64,000 nucleotides of DNA from Agreia sp. Leaf283 (GCF_001422485.1 NZ_LMNF01000001.1:1773402-1837401), one strand, 5' to 3'; shown: positions 55,715-63,323, counted from the stretch's first letter. Notes: generated by a model not told the origin, from the letters alone. Made by a program: numbers and translations.

Positions 55715-56503
55715 CGCCGGTCCCGGAACACCTTCCGGCTGATCGGTGAGGGCCTCGCGCGACAGCAGGGTTGCGCCGGCCACGGCCGCCGGCATGACGA
55801 ACACGGCGCCGAACGGAATCAGGAAGACGAGATAGCTCGCCACGCCGAATCCGAGCGCCGTGGGCCGGATGGCGGCAAGCGCCCGTCGACGATCCTTCAG
55901 GGAGCGAGCGCGGGCGTCGAACGCCTTGCCGGTGAGTTCGAGCGCGAGGAACCACCCGGCGACCGCAGCCCCGGCGATCGGCACGACGGTCTGGCCGACG
56001 ATCGGGATGAAGCCCAGAACGAAGAGGCCGAGCCCGATCGCCGCGGTGGCGACGAGGATTCGCATGGCGTCGAGGATGCCCCGCCGCACGGACGGCCAGA
56101 ACGGCACCTCGATCTCGTTCTGGATGCCGCCGAGCCGGTTCTCGACGTTCCGCCAGATCTTCTCGTAGAAGGGGTCGCCGACGGCGAGGGTGATGGCCGT
56201 GTAGGTGTAGACCACCAGGAGAGAGCCCAGCCCCACGAACGCGATGATGGCGGCGATCCTCACGGCCGTTCGCCAGCCCTCGGGCCACTCGTCGGCGAAG
56301 GGGGTCGCCCACTCCGCCAGGGCGGGCGCGTTGACGAAGAGCACGATGAGCGCCGCGAGATACACGGCGGCGACGATGAGCGCGGGGAGCGCACCGAAGA
56401 GCATCAGGCGGGGATCGCTTCCCCACATCTTCAGGCCGCGTCCGAGATAGGCCGTTCCATCGAAGAATCGGCGGACGACGCTTCGGGCGGGTGCGGGCGG
56501 CAT
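55709..56503 (-). CDS. EI24/CysZ-like membrane protein
   Basis: The 264-residue protein has four to six hydrophobic segments and the EI24 pattern: FFDGTAYLGRGLKMWGSDPRLMLFGALPALIV at the start, FYEKIWRNVENRLGG in the loop, and FVLGFIPIVGQTVVPIAGAAVAGWFLALELTGKA. CysZ relatives transport sulfate; no cysteine-pathway gene lies nearby, so the substrate is open. Confidence 0.85.
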   Translation of the reverse strand: MPPAPARSVVRRFFDGTAYLGRGLKMWGSDPRLMLFGALPALIVAAVYLAALIVLFVNAPALAEWATPFADEWPEGWRTAVRIAAIIAFVGLGSLLVVYTYTAITLAVGDPFYEKIWRNVENRLGGIQNEIEVPFWPSVRRGILDAMRILVATAAIGLGLFVLGFIPIVGQTVVPIAGAAVAGWFLALELTGKAFDARARSLKDRRRALAAIRPTALGFGVASYLVFLIPFGAVFVMPAAVAGATLLSREALTDQPEGVPGPAL

Positions 56504-56620
56504 GGGTCCTCATCGTACGGGTGGGGCGCCCCGGAGCGAAAGTCCGTCAGGCTGTTACCTCAGTAATGCCGTCATCACAATGCCCGGGTCTCCGGGCAGT
56601 CGATGAGGGACTCTAGACAG

Positions 56621-56950
56621 ATGAAAAGGATGAGCTACGCAGGCGGAACCTTCGTCACAAGCGACGAAGTGGCCGATGCGCTCGTGCACTTCGTCGCCAC
56701 CGTTCCCCGCAATCGTCGCAACCAGGTGGTCGTCGTGCCCGGGTTCAGCGCCGAAGGAGAGTCGACGCCGGTGGCTCTCGTTCTCGGCCCTGCCAGCCAG
56801 ATTCTGAGTCAACACGAGGCCGTTTCCTATGTCGAGCCCGAGACCCACGGCGTGGCCGACGAGGTGCGACGGCAGGCGAGCTCGCACGAGAACACCGCCC
56901 GCATCGAGAGCTCGGACGGCAAGGCGAGCCTCGACTACGACGTCTTCTGA
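56621..56950 (+). CDS. Hypothetical protein (109 residues)
   Basis: The sequence runs MKRMSYAGGTFVTSDEVADALVHFVATVP, then a beta-rich NQVVVVPGFSAEGESTPVALVLGPASQILS and an acidic C-terminus. It has no signal, membrane helix or Cys. Start choice is unclear: ATGs at 56603, 56621 and 56630 are in frame and none has a convincing ribosome site. It resembles short conserved Microbacteriaceae proteins; function unknown. It converges with the MarP gene. Confidence 0.7.
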   Translation: MKRMSYAGGTFVTSDEVADALVHFVATVPRNRRNQVVVVPGFSAEGESTPVALVLGPASQILSQHEAVSYVEPETHGVADEVRRQASSHENTARIESSDGKASLDYDVF

Positions 56951-56967
56951 AGAACAGGCCGACGGGA

Positions 56968-58134
56968 TCAGTCGGCGCAGTCTCCGGTGCTCACCGGGGC
57001 TGAGAGGCCGGGTGCCTGCGCGGCCACAGGCGACAACTCCTGCATGGTGAGCGCGTAGCCGACGTTGTCGACGGTGCTCGCCTTGGCGAACACCACACCG
57101 GCGACCTGGCCGTCGACCGTCAGGAGCGGCCCACCGGAGTTGCCGGGCTCGATGTCGGCGGCCAGCGTGTAGGCATCCCGGGTCGTTCCGGCGGCACCGT
57201 CGGTGATGAGCTGTAGAGGGCCCGCCGCCAGAACCTCGGCGCCCGCGATCGAGAACGGCCCCCCGAAGGGATAGCCGGCGACGACGGCGGTGCTCGCCGG
57301 CGCGAGAGTGTCGGCCAGCTGGATCGCGTCGGCGGGCAGCCCGTCGACCGCGATCACGGCGAGGTCCGCCGCCGGATCGAAGTAGACGATCCGGCCCGAG
57401 CGCGGAGACTGCCCGGGAACCTCGACCACGGGCTCGGAGATGCCCGCGACGACGTGCGAGTTCGTGACCACCCTGTCGGCGGCCACGGCGAAGCCGCTTC
57501 CCGACATCGTGACCCCGCATTCGTACGCCGTTCCGGTGATGCGCACCACGGACTGGGCGGCCGCGGTGAGCGCCGGGTTGTCGGTGCTGATCGTCGGGAT
57601 CGAGGGAGCCGTGCTCGGCGCGCCGAGCGCGTCGATGACCCAGGGCGCGCCGTCGGTCACGGCGGCGGTGCGCAGCTGGGCCAGGAGGCTGGTCACCTGC
57701 GGGGGCACGAGGCCGTCGAGGGTCTTCAGGATCGACGACGACGCGACGGCCTGGGTGAGGGGCGCGACACCGAGGGTCGAGATACCGGATGCGACGGTCA
57801 CGACCACGAGGACGGCCGCGATTCCGCTGCCCACGAGCCCGAGAAGACGGTCGACGAACCCGAGTTTCGCCTTGGCGACGCCGCGGCCGAGCGCCCGACC
57901 GATCGTGGCCCCCAGCAGGTAGCCGATGGTCACGAGCACGAAGGCGGTGCCGATGACGCCGGCGATCCTCCACTCCGGCTCGGGAATCCACGCGACGACC
58001 TGCGGGATCGCGAAGTAAGCGCCGATGCCTCCGGCGATGACGCCGACGAGGCCGAGGAGCGATCGCACGAGTCCCATGCGGTAGCCGGCGACGGCGCCCG
58101 CGAGCAGCACGATGATGACGATCACGTCGATCAT
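56968..58134 (-). CDS. MarP-type membrane-anchored serine protease (CvpA-like plus trypsin-like)
   Basis: The 388-residue protein has four N-terminal helices in a CvpA-like domain (IDVIVIIVLLAGAVAGYRMGLVRSLLGL onward, about 1-120), then an exported chymotrypsin-fold protease with the triad in VTNSHVVAG (His), DPAADLAVIAV (Asp) and IEPGNSGGPLL (Ser). This is the architecture of mycobacterial MarP (Rv3671c), needed for acid and oxidative stress survival. Two Cys (ECGV and TGDCAD) could form the regulatory disulphide known in MarP. The ATG overlaps the DUF4241 stop. Confidence 0.9.
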   Translation of the reverse strand: MIDVIVIIVLLAGAVAGYRMGLVRSLLGLVGVIAGGIGAYFAIPQVVAWIPEPEWRIAGVIGTAFVLVTIGYLLGATIGRALGRGVAKAKLGFVDRLLGLVGSGIAAVLVVVTVASGISTLGVAPLTQAVASSSILKTLDGLVPPQVTSLLAQLRTAAVTDGAPWVIDALGAPSTAPSIPTISTDNPALTAAAQSVVRITGTAYECGVTMSGSGFAVAADRVVTNSHVVAGISEPVVEVPGQSPRSGRIVYFDPAADLAVIAVDGLPADAIQLADTLAPASTAVVAGYPFGGPFSIAGAEVLAAGPLQLITDGAAGTTRDAYTLAADIEPGNSGGPLLTVDGQVAGVVFAKASTVDNVGYALTMQELSPVAAQAPGLSAPVSTGDCAD

Positions 58135-58850
58135 CGGAGTGCCCTCTTCACTCGTGCGAGCCAGCCGGTCGCCTGCGGCTCCGGATCGGCGTCGGGCGGG
58201 GAGCCGACCACCTGCAGGTCGATGTGCACGCCGGTGAGCCGGCCGTCGGCATCCAGGGTCTGGAGAACGGGGTAGAAGCCGTCGCCCCAGCCCGAGTGGG
58301 CGAGGATCACGTTCTCGCCCGAGCGGGCCAGCGGCATCTCGATGTTCGCGGTGCCCGCGCGAAGCGGCGCGTCGGAGTCCATGATGTCGAACCACGAGCC
58401 GGGCTCGCCGGTGTCGAACACCTCGTCGTACCAGCTGTCGCCGTCGTTCGGCATCGACGCCTCCACCGCGTCGGCATCGAAGAAGGCGACGGTTCCGGCA
58501 TCGACGGCCACGCCGAAGAAGGAGCCGGGCTCGGGAGGGCCGTCGGGACCGGGCACCGGCTCGACCGACGCGGTCGGAACATTCGAGACGACCAGCGAGA
58601 GATAGGCCTCGCGCAGGTGCGAGCCGTCGCGCTGGGTCGACACGTCGGCGATCGTCACCGCGACCCGGTGGTCGCCCGGCGGGATGCGCACGGTGATCGG
58701 TCGGTCGAGGGCGACGAACGGGTCGGCGGCCCCGAGAGTGCCCGAGGGAACGCGGAGCACGCCGAGCTCGTGCACGGTGAGCTCTCCCGCGGCCCCCGTG
58801 ACGAGGGGGGCGTCGCCGGGAACGAGGGCGAAGAAGTCGGAGAGGCGCAC
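58131..58850 (-). CDS. DUF4241 family protein
   Basis: The 239-residue protein has the DUF4241 pattern: RIPPGDHRVAVTIADV, FFGVAVDAGTVAFFDADAV and HSGWGDGFYPVLQTLDADGRL. The family is cytoplasmic with no known function, sometimes linked to contact-dependent toxin immunity sets. Here it is coupled to the MarP gene by a four-base overlap. Confidence 0.83.
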   Translation of the reverse strand: MRLSDFFALVPGDAPLVTGAAGELTVHELGVLRVPSGTLGAADPFVALDRPITVRIPPGDHRVAVTIADVSTQRDGSHLREAYLSLVVSNVPTASVEPVPGPDGPPEPGSFFGVAVDAGTVAFFDADAVEASMPNDGDSWYDEVFDTGEPGSWFDIMDSDAPLRAGTANIEMPLARSGENVILAHSGWGDGFYPVLQTLDADGRLTGVHIDLQVVGSPPDADPEPQATGWLARVKRALR

Positions 58851-58880
58851 GAAGCAATGATGCCAGCAGGCGCCGGTGCG

Positions 58881-59768
58881 CTACCTGGAGATCAGTAGAT
58901 CGCTGAAGCGGAATCCGCCGCGGGGCGGGAGGGCCGCCCGGATCTGCTCTGCCGAGAAGTCGAGTCGGGGGCGCAGTTCGGCGGGCAGCTCGGCGGTCGG
59001 GGGAGCGGCGACGGAGACACCTTCCGCCAGCATCGTGGCCTGGGCCTTCGCGATCAGCGGAACCTTCATGGTCCACTCCGTGAGCTGGGCGACCGCTCGG
59101 ATCGCCCAGACCGGTGCGGGAACGATCACGACCCGTCGCCCCACCAGCGTCGAGACGCGCCGCACCGCCTCGCTCAGCAGCAATTCCTCGTGCCCGGTCA
59201 CCGCATGGGTCGCGTTCGGCAGGCGCCCCTCGAGGGATGCGACAAGCACGTCGACCATCTCGCTCACGGGGATCGGGCGGATGCTCTTCTCGCGCAGCCC
59301 CACGGTCGCGAAGAGCGGGAGGGTCTGCACCGAGTGGCTGAGGTGATCGACCAGGTGGTCGCCGTGGCCGTAGATCATGCCGGCCTTGAGGATCGTGAAC
59401 TCGAGTCCCGATGCGCGGACTATCTCCTCCGCGGCCCACTTCGACTCGTGATAGGCCGACCCGCAGCCGGGCCGCGCACGCAGGAAGCTGAGCATCACGA
59501 TGCGGGGAACACCCGCGCGCTTGGCCGCCTCGATCACCGCCCGGGTGCCTTCGATGTGTACCTTGTCGTACGTCTGGTCGCCGATCTCGCGGTTGATGCC
59601 CGCGCAGTGCGCAACGGCGTCGCAACCGTCGAACGCGGCGGCCAGGGCGTCGACGTCGGTGATGTCGGTGCCCGTTCGCCGCGAGACGAGCGCGACCTCG
59701 CCGGCGGCGTATCGCTCGGCCAGGTGACGGCCGACAAAACCGGCGCCGCCGGTGATGGCGATCTTCAT
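58881..59768 (-). CDS. NAD(P)H-binding epimerase/NDUFA9-like protein
   Basis: The 295-residue protein is an atypical short-chain dehydrogenase: Rossmann start KIAITGGAGFVGRHLAERYAAG, CDAVAHCAGINREIG, and SAYHESKWAAEEIVRASG holding the Tyr/Lys-like region. The later part with ILKAGMIYGHGDHLVDHL fits the NDUFA9-like group that binds nucleotide but has uncertain chemistry. It is the last clearly chromosomal gene before the tRNA-Lys fragment at 59.8 kb. Confidence 0.87.
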   Translation of the reverse strand: MKIAITGGAGFVGRHLAERYAAGEVALVSRRTGTDITDVDALAAAFDGCDAVAHCAGINREIGDQTYDKVHIEGTRAVIEAAKRAGVPRIVMLSFLRARPGCGSAYHESKWAAEEIVRASGLEFTILKAGMIYGHGDHLVDHLSHSVQTLPLFATVGLREKSIRPIPVSEMVDVLVASLEGRLPNATHAVTGHEELLLSEAVRRVSTLVGRRVVIVPAPVWAIRAVAQLTEWTMKVPLIAKAQATMLAEGVSVAAPPTAELPAELRPRLDFSAEQIRAALPPRGGFRFSDLLISR

Positions 59769-59815
59769 GTGTCTCCTCCGCGACTCTCACTGCTGTTCGC
59801 AGAGGCGGCGGATGC

Positions 59816-59864
59816 GGTGGGCCCCGCCGGGCTCGAACCGGCGACCCGCGGATTAAAAGTCCGA
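59816..59864 (-). other. tRNA-Lys(TTT) 3' half, probable attachment site
   Basis: On the minus strand the anticodon arm CGGACTTTTAATCCG (anticodon TTT) is followed by a variable loop, a T arm GCCGG-TTCGAGC-CCGGC, the acceptor 3' strand GGGGCCC, discriminator A and CC. The expected 5' half (acceptor GGGCCCC and a D arm) is absent upstream, where unrelated sequence begins. A 3' half starting at the anticodon arm is the usual duplicate left by a tRNA-targeting integrase. Confidence 0.78.
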
Positions 59865-59967
59865 ACTCCACCTCAGTGAAACACTAGCAAATATGGCGAC
59901 TCCCGCATGGTTCCGGCCTTCCGTATCACCTGGGCATCTCTTCAATCTCGGGAATACTGCGCCGATT

Positions 59968-59996
59968 GTGGGCAGGGCGTGGGCAAGTAGTGGGCA
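59968..59996. repeat. Three GTGGGCA repeats phased at 11 bp
   Basis: GTGGGCA occurs at 59968, 59979 and 59990, spaced exactly one helical turn. They lie about 105-130 bases inside the element from the tRNA fragment, where arm-type integrase or excisionase sites are commonly found. Confidence 0.6.
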
Positions 59997-60034
59997 GTCG
60001 GGCCGGTGTCGGTGGCCCGCGAGAGTCTGTGGCC

Positions 60035-60169
60035 ATGACTGAACCGAAGCCCACACGCGAGCAGTGCATCGCTGAGGCCGCCGCTGTTCTCGCTGCCGCC
60101 TGCGACCGCATCCAACTCGAACGGCTCGCTTCCGCGGCACGAACTCGAGCAGGTGCCCCGAATGACTGA
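60035..60169 (+). CDS. 44-residue protein, first of two tandem paralogues
   Basis: The peptide starts MTEPKPTREQCIAEAAAVLA and continues AACDRIQLERLAS, with a predicted amphipathic helix, then a basic tail. The following gene encodes a clear paralogue (shared PTRE-x-C-x-AEAAAV-x-AAACDR pattern), which supports both as real coding genes. The Cys pair at equal spacing (11 and 24) is conserved between the two. No family recognised. The start is the first ATG that keeps the paralogous alignment. Confidence 0.7.
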   Translation: MTEPKPTREQCIAEAAAVLAAACDRIQLERLASAARTRAGAPND

Positions 60170-60314
60170 AGAAAGGCCCACACGTGAACTGTGCCTTGCC
60201 GAGGCTGCCGCGGTGTTCGCCGCTGCGTGCGACCGCATGGACCTCGAAGCGATCGTCGCCGCCCATCTCAGAGTCCCCGTTATGGGGGACGCCGAGCATG
60301 CTGACGATTCGTAG
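60162..60314 (+). CDS. 50-residue protein, second tandem paralogue
   Basis: The ATG lies inside the end of the previous gene, an eight-base overlap. It begins MTEERPTRELCLAEAAAVFA and continues AACDRMDLEAIVAA, matching its neighbour, then has a different tail (HLRVPVMGDAEHADDS). The Cys pair is kept at the same spacing. The overlap implies coupled translation. The function is unknown; a small DNA- or protein-binding role would suit a mobile element but is only a guess. Confidence 0.7.
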   Translation: MTEERPTRELCLAEAAAVFAAACDRMDLEAIVAAHLRVPVMGDAEHADDS

Positions 60315-60323
60315 TCTTGGGGC

Positions 60324-60605
60324 ATGAGCCAAACCCCGCTAGAGCAGCCCGTTGCGAAGCCTACGACGGCGCTGGTTGTCATCGGCGTGATCCTGGCTGT
60401 GTTGGGCGCCCTCAACGGGGTCGCAGGCCTCGTCTGGATTGCCGTCTTCTACCTAAGTCAGGCCCGGGCGCCGCTCCCCGACGTCGGGGGCGTCAACCTT
60501 GTGATCGGCGGAGTGCTGTTCCTCGTAGGCATCGTATTCGCCGTGGTCGCGATCGTGATTCTCATCACAGCATCGCGTCGACGCCGTAGTCGAGCGGCCA
60601 TCTAG
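60324..60605 (+). CDS. Small two-helix membrane protein
   Basis: The 93-residue protein has a hydrophilic start, a hydrophobic segment (about 18-45), a short loop with ARAPLPDVGG and a second hydrophobic segment (about 58-83), followed by a basic SRRRRSRAAI tail consistent with a cytoplasmic C-terminus. No family is recognised. The next gene, a lipoprotein, begins five bases after its stop, so the pair is likely co-expressed. Confidence 0.72.
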   Translation: MSQTPLEQPVAKPTTALVVIGVILAVLGALNGVAGLVWIAVFYLSQARAPLPDVGGVNLVIGGVLFLVGIVFAVVAIVILITASRRRRSRAAI

Positions 60606-60609
60606 CCCC

Positions 60610-61368
60610 TTGCGAAGAATTCAGCTGCTCACAGCAGTCATAGGCCTGACTGTTCTTCTGGCCGGGTGCGCGAGCTCACCCGAGCCGACGTCGACGGCCG
60701 TTGCGAAACCAAGCTCTACTACAACGCGCACCGCGACCCCGACTCCCAAGCCCACGTACGTGCCAGAGCCATACACCTACTCGTTCACCTGTCACGACGC
60801 GGAGTTCAAGGCGTATGAATTCGTCGACTACCGGGCCGCCTGGGACTCCCCAACGCCGTTGGTGGGCTGCGACGGCGTGCAGGCGGGAGGCTCGTTCTAC
60901 AGCGACACGCAGAAGGCAGCCTCAGCTGCGGCTGGTCAGAAAGACCTCTCGTCGTTGGTGTACCTCTATGGGACCTGCGCCTCGTTGCACACTTCCGTTT
61001 ACGGTTCACTGCCCTCGTATTCGGCAAACCAGGTTGCGGAGCTCACGGGCGTATTCATGCTCTGCCCCGACCAGCCGGGTGCCGCGGCCGTGCAGGCGAA
61101 GTTAGGGGTTGCTGTCGCGCTGGACGCTGAGCGTGAGTCCGGCAATAGGTTCGGCGCCGGCATTAGACGCGTCGGCGTCGATATTCAGCCCGGGACGTTC
61201 GTTTCTGAGGGCAACATCACAAACTGCTACTGGGAGCGACTCGACAGCGCCGGCAACATCATCGACAACAACTTTCTGACCCAGGCCCTGCGCGTTGAGG
61301 TTGTCCTCGAGGCCGGCGACTTCTCGTTTAGTTCTGACGGCTGCGGCGAATGGGTGCGCGTCGGCTGA
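60610..61368 (+). CDS. Putative lipoprotein of the element
   Basis: The 252-residue protein has a lipoprotein signal RRIQLLTAVIGLTVLLAGC with the lipidated Cys at residue 20, then a Thr/Pro/Ser linker. The middle contains several Cys (TCHD, VGCDG, GTCAS, FMLCPD) that may pair outside the cell. The last 75 residues (FGAGIRRVGVDIQPGTFVSEG then NCYWERLD and ending SSDGCGEWVRVG) form a small domain found repeatedly in actinobacterial lipoproteins and phage-borne surface proteins, of unknown role. The start is TTG, without an obvious ribosome site. It is coupled to the membrane protein before it. Confidence 0.78.
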   Translation: MRRIQLLTAVIGLTVLLAGCASSPEPTSTAVAKPSSTTTRTATPTPKPTYVPEPYTYSFTCHDAEFKAYEFVDYRAAWDSPTPLVGCDGVQAGGSFYSDTQKAASAAAGQKDLSSLVYLYGTCASLHTSVYGSLPSYSANQVAELTGVFMLCPDQPGAAAVQAKLGVAVALDAERESGNRFGAGIRRVGVDIQPGTFVSEGNITNCYWERLDSAGNIIDNNFLTQALRVEVVLEAGDFSFSSDGCGEWVRVG

Positions 61369-61496
61369 CCAAATCCGTTTCGGACCCGGGCTGAGGACCC
61401 ACGACATTAACGGCTCGGGGCCCAAGATTTGCGCGCGACACGCCGTGCGGATTCGATGGTCGTTAAATATTTCTCATCCGCATTCGGTGCACGATG

Positions 61497-61505
61497 TTAT
61501 CCACA
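61497..61505 (+). promoter_or_regulatory. Consensus DnaA box
   Basis: TTATCCACA matches the bacterial DnaA box exactly. A near-match in inverted orientation lies 38 bases downstream. Confidence 0.55.
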
Positions 61506-61681
61506 AGGAGTGTGATGAGTGCCCGAATCTCGGGATTTTTCCTGTGGAGAAATGGTTGAAAAGCCTGGGGACAAAGGGCGGTTTCCTGGGGAGAGTTACA
61601 CGGGCGTAATTCGCCGCAGTTGTGCGCCTGTGTTTTGTCGCGGGTCATCGGTACGATTGCCATACCGAAGCCTGCTCAGAC

Positions 61682-61710
61682 AAAAGCCCCGACCTGGGGC
61701 CGGGGCTTTT
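61682..61710. terminator. Bidirectional Rho-independent terminator
   Basis: AAAAGCCCCG pairs perfectly with CGGGGCTTTT around a nine-base loop, giving T tracts on both strands. It may end transcription from the lipoprotein side and from the minus-strand zinc-ribbon gene. Confidence 0.8.
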
Positions 61711-61927
61711 AGTTCAGTCCGCAATTACTAATCGAGCGCCAACTCGATCTGACCCAGAAGGACCCAATGTCCAGACCCCGAGCCGCGTTTTCGCGTTTCC
61801 CCAACAGTAATTCATTCGTTAGGCGTGCCGCAATTTCGCCCGGCGTGTCGCAGTTGCGCAATTCGCAAAACTCGTTTTCTCCCCCGCGGTCACTGGCCCC
61901 GGATGGACCACTGGAAGCTGTGAGGCT

Positions 61928-62143
61928 TTAGAGCTCATGGCCGCAATCGACGCAGCGCATCGTGCCCACGTAGGCACTGACCCGCCCTTCGGCGTCGAGT
62001 TGTACGGCGCCAGGAACGTCTCGCCCGTTCGCGGCAGTCCGTACGGGCTGAAACCACACCGACCCGCAGGTGCACACAGTCTCGTTGCTCGGAGTCGTGG
62101 ACCTCCTGGTCGACGTGAACGCAAGCACAGCCATTTTCATCAC
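61928..62143 (-). CDS. Small zinc-ribbon-like protein (71 residues)
   Basis: The peptide carries two cysteine pairs, CTCGSVWF (Cys24 and Cys26) and RCVDCGHEL (Cys64 and Cys67), separated by a short beta-like stretch with QLDAEGRVSAYVGT. This C-x-C...C-x2-C layout with glycine after each pair suggests a zinc-binding ribbon; phage genomes carry many such small proteins. It has no good ribosome site, and overlapping frames exist on both strands, so I rely on the motif and the divergent position to the next gene. Confidence 0.6.
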   Translation of the reverse strand: MMKMAVLAFTSTRRSTTPSNETVCTCGSVWFQPVRTAANGRDVPGAVQLDAEGRVSAYVGTMRCVDCGHEL

Positions 62144-62169
62144 TTTCTAACGCATCGGAGTAAAACGCC

Positions 62170-62367
62170 ATGGCAAGTCACCACAGGCCCAAGGGGCCGA
62201 ACGAAACCTGGAAGACGGGGCAGCGCGTCCCGTGGACCGGGAACTGGTCCGACCAGTACGGAGACGTGTATCGGTTCGAAGCCGGTCACACGTTCCCGCC
62301 GTGCATTGACCGTAAGGGTGAATGTGCATTCCGGAGTCTCGTAGTTAGCGCCGCTGCAACGGCCTAG
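62170..62367 (+). CDS. YjzC-like small protein (65 residues)
   Basis: The sequence PKGPNETWKTGQRVPWTGNW then DQYGDVYRFEAGHTFPPC and IDRKGECAFRSLV fits the YjzC-like group: a TGQ-x-VP turn, an EAG-x-x-FPPC segment and a C-terminal strand. These are short proteins of unknown function, found in chromosomes and mobile elements. GGAG stands nine bases ahead of the ATG. Confidence 0.75.
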   Translation: MASHHRPKGPNETWKTGQRVPWTGNWSDQYGDVYRFEAGHTFPPCIDRKGECAFRSLVVSAAATA

Positions 62368-62570
62368 TTTCTAGATGCTGGGTGACGAGGGCGTGGGCTG
62401 AGGCCTGCGCCCTCGTTGCGTTCGAGAGGGGCTCCACGTACTGTCCATGCACGACGGGATACGACAAGAATGCAGCGGCGCCGACAGAACTGCAAGTCCC
62501 CCATTTGCGGCGCGACCTCGAGCGCCAGGGGGCTCTGGCCGAGACGGGCCATGCGCAATATGGTGAACGA

Positions 62571-63053
62571 ATGAACAGCGTTGAGGACTTCAAGCTTCTG
62601 GCCCGTCAGTCGTTTCACAAGCCGTGGGACGTCTTCGAGGCGTCGATGGGCGTGCCGTATGCCGTGCGCCCGATGGACTGGGCCCTGGCTTTCGCGCCGT
62701 CCAAGATTCCGGAAATCGCGACGGTGATCGCGGCGTACAACGCCTGGGCCGCCTCGGTGATAGCTCCTGAGTGGACCGAATCGGACTTCGACGAGCCGTG
62801 GCCCGAAGACCGGAAGGTCGACATCTGCAGGTTCATCCTGGAACGCGGGCTGCCGCCGTTCGACGACAGCACGATCACGGGTCCGTCCGTCTTGAAGAAC
62901 TACGAGACGCTCGGCATGGTGCGCGCTGCGATTCTCGCGGCAGGTATTGTTCCGGTTGCCGAGGGCGAGAATCGGCCCTTGAGGCTTCTCGAGCTTGAGC
63001 GGTGGGAGAACATGCTGGCCGATAGAATCGCTGCTGGCGTTCGTCGCTCGTAG
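62571..63053 (+). CDS. Hypothetical 160-residue protein of the element
   Basis: The protein MNSVEDFKLLARQSFHKPWDVF... looks mostly helical and acidic, with several Trp and motifs such as MDWALAFAPSKIPEIATVIAAYN, DEPWPEDRKVDICRFILERGLPPFDD and RLLELERWENMLADRIAAGV. No signal or membrane helix. The frame is open upstream to 62382, but the N-terminal part there is less protein-like, and the ATG at 62571 has GGTGA upstream, so I start there. No family recognised. Confidence 0.7.
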   Translation: MNSVEDFKLLARQSFHKPWDVFEASMGVPYAVRPMDWALAFAPSKIPEIATVIAAYNAWAASVIAPEWTESDFDEPWPEDRKVDICRFILERGLPPFDDSTITGPSVLKNYETLGMVRAAILAAGIVPVAEGENRPLRLLELERWENMLADRIAAGVRRS

Positions 63054-63089
63054 AGGCGCGTCGGCCCGAGAAGACGCCGCTCCTATTGC

Positions 63090-63323
63090 CTAGCTGACCA
63101 TCGGTAGGAAGTAGACCGCCACTGCATGGTCGACGTCGTCGGCAACGCCCAGCAACTCGGGCTTGGTCTTGTCGTATATCTGCGTTACGACCCATGACCC
63201 GCTCTCGGGCGTGAGTACGCCGAGCACGTCGGACAGGTCCGGGTCTGCGTCGGTCCCGCGGATCACGAGGACCTGGCCATTCGTGAAGTTCGTCGTCTGA
63301 ATCTTGCCGTCGTAGATCATCAC
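63090..63323 (-). CDS. Hypothetical 77-residue protein
   Basis: The peptide MMIYDGKIQTTNFTNGQVLVIRG... is beta-rich, acidic, has no Cys, and ends HAVAVYFLPMVS. It is transcribed against its neighbours. The two consecutive ATG codons both lack a clear ribosome site. Its natural-looking composition is the main support; no family recognised. Confidence 0.58.
   Translation of the reverse strand: MMIYDGKIQTTNFTNGQVLVIRGTDADPDLSDVLGVLTPESGSWVVTQIYDKTKPELLGVADDVDHAVAVYFLPMVS

Larger units (their letters stand above)
61369..61927. other. 559-bp stretch with no convincing gene; two DnaA-box-like sites and a terminator
   Basis: TTATCCACA at 61497-61505 is a perfect DnaA box, and TGTGGAGAA at 61543-61551 is the opposite orientation with one change. 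An AAGGAG follows the first box with a 14-codon frame (61515-61559) that may be chance. A 10-bp hairpin terminator lies at 61682-61710. A 54-codon frame at 61767-61931 has AAGGA upstream but low-complexity, Ser/Arg/Pro-rich content and I do not accept it as a gene. Composition here is more AT-rich than the backbone. Confidence 0.6.

Noticed and set aside
58135-59871. N-terminal extension of the MarP frame into a 967-residue protein
   Set aside because: The added part is the wrong-frame translation of the DUF4241 and epimerase-like genes; the MarP ATG at 58134 overlaps the DUF4241 stop in the usual coupled way.
59816-59895. A complete tRNA gene
   Set aside because: Only the anticodon arm, T arm and acceptor 3' strand are present; no matching acceptor 5' strand or D arm is found upstream.
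61515-61559. 14-codon leader peptide after AAGGAG
   Set aside because: A ribosome site exists, but there is no downstream gene in the right place, no regulatory codon run, and the site overlaps a DnaA box, so chance is likely.
61767-61931. 54-codon frame with AAGGA upstream
   Set aside because: The sequence is Ser/Arg/Pro/Asn-rich without pattern, and it runs tail-to-tail into the better supported zinc-ribbon gene.
62382-62570. N-terminal extension of the 160-residue island protein
   Set aside because: The frame is open but the composition is less protein-like, and ATG 62571 has a ribosome-type sequence upstream. It remains possible.
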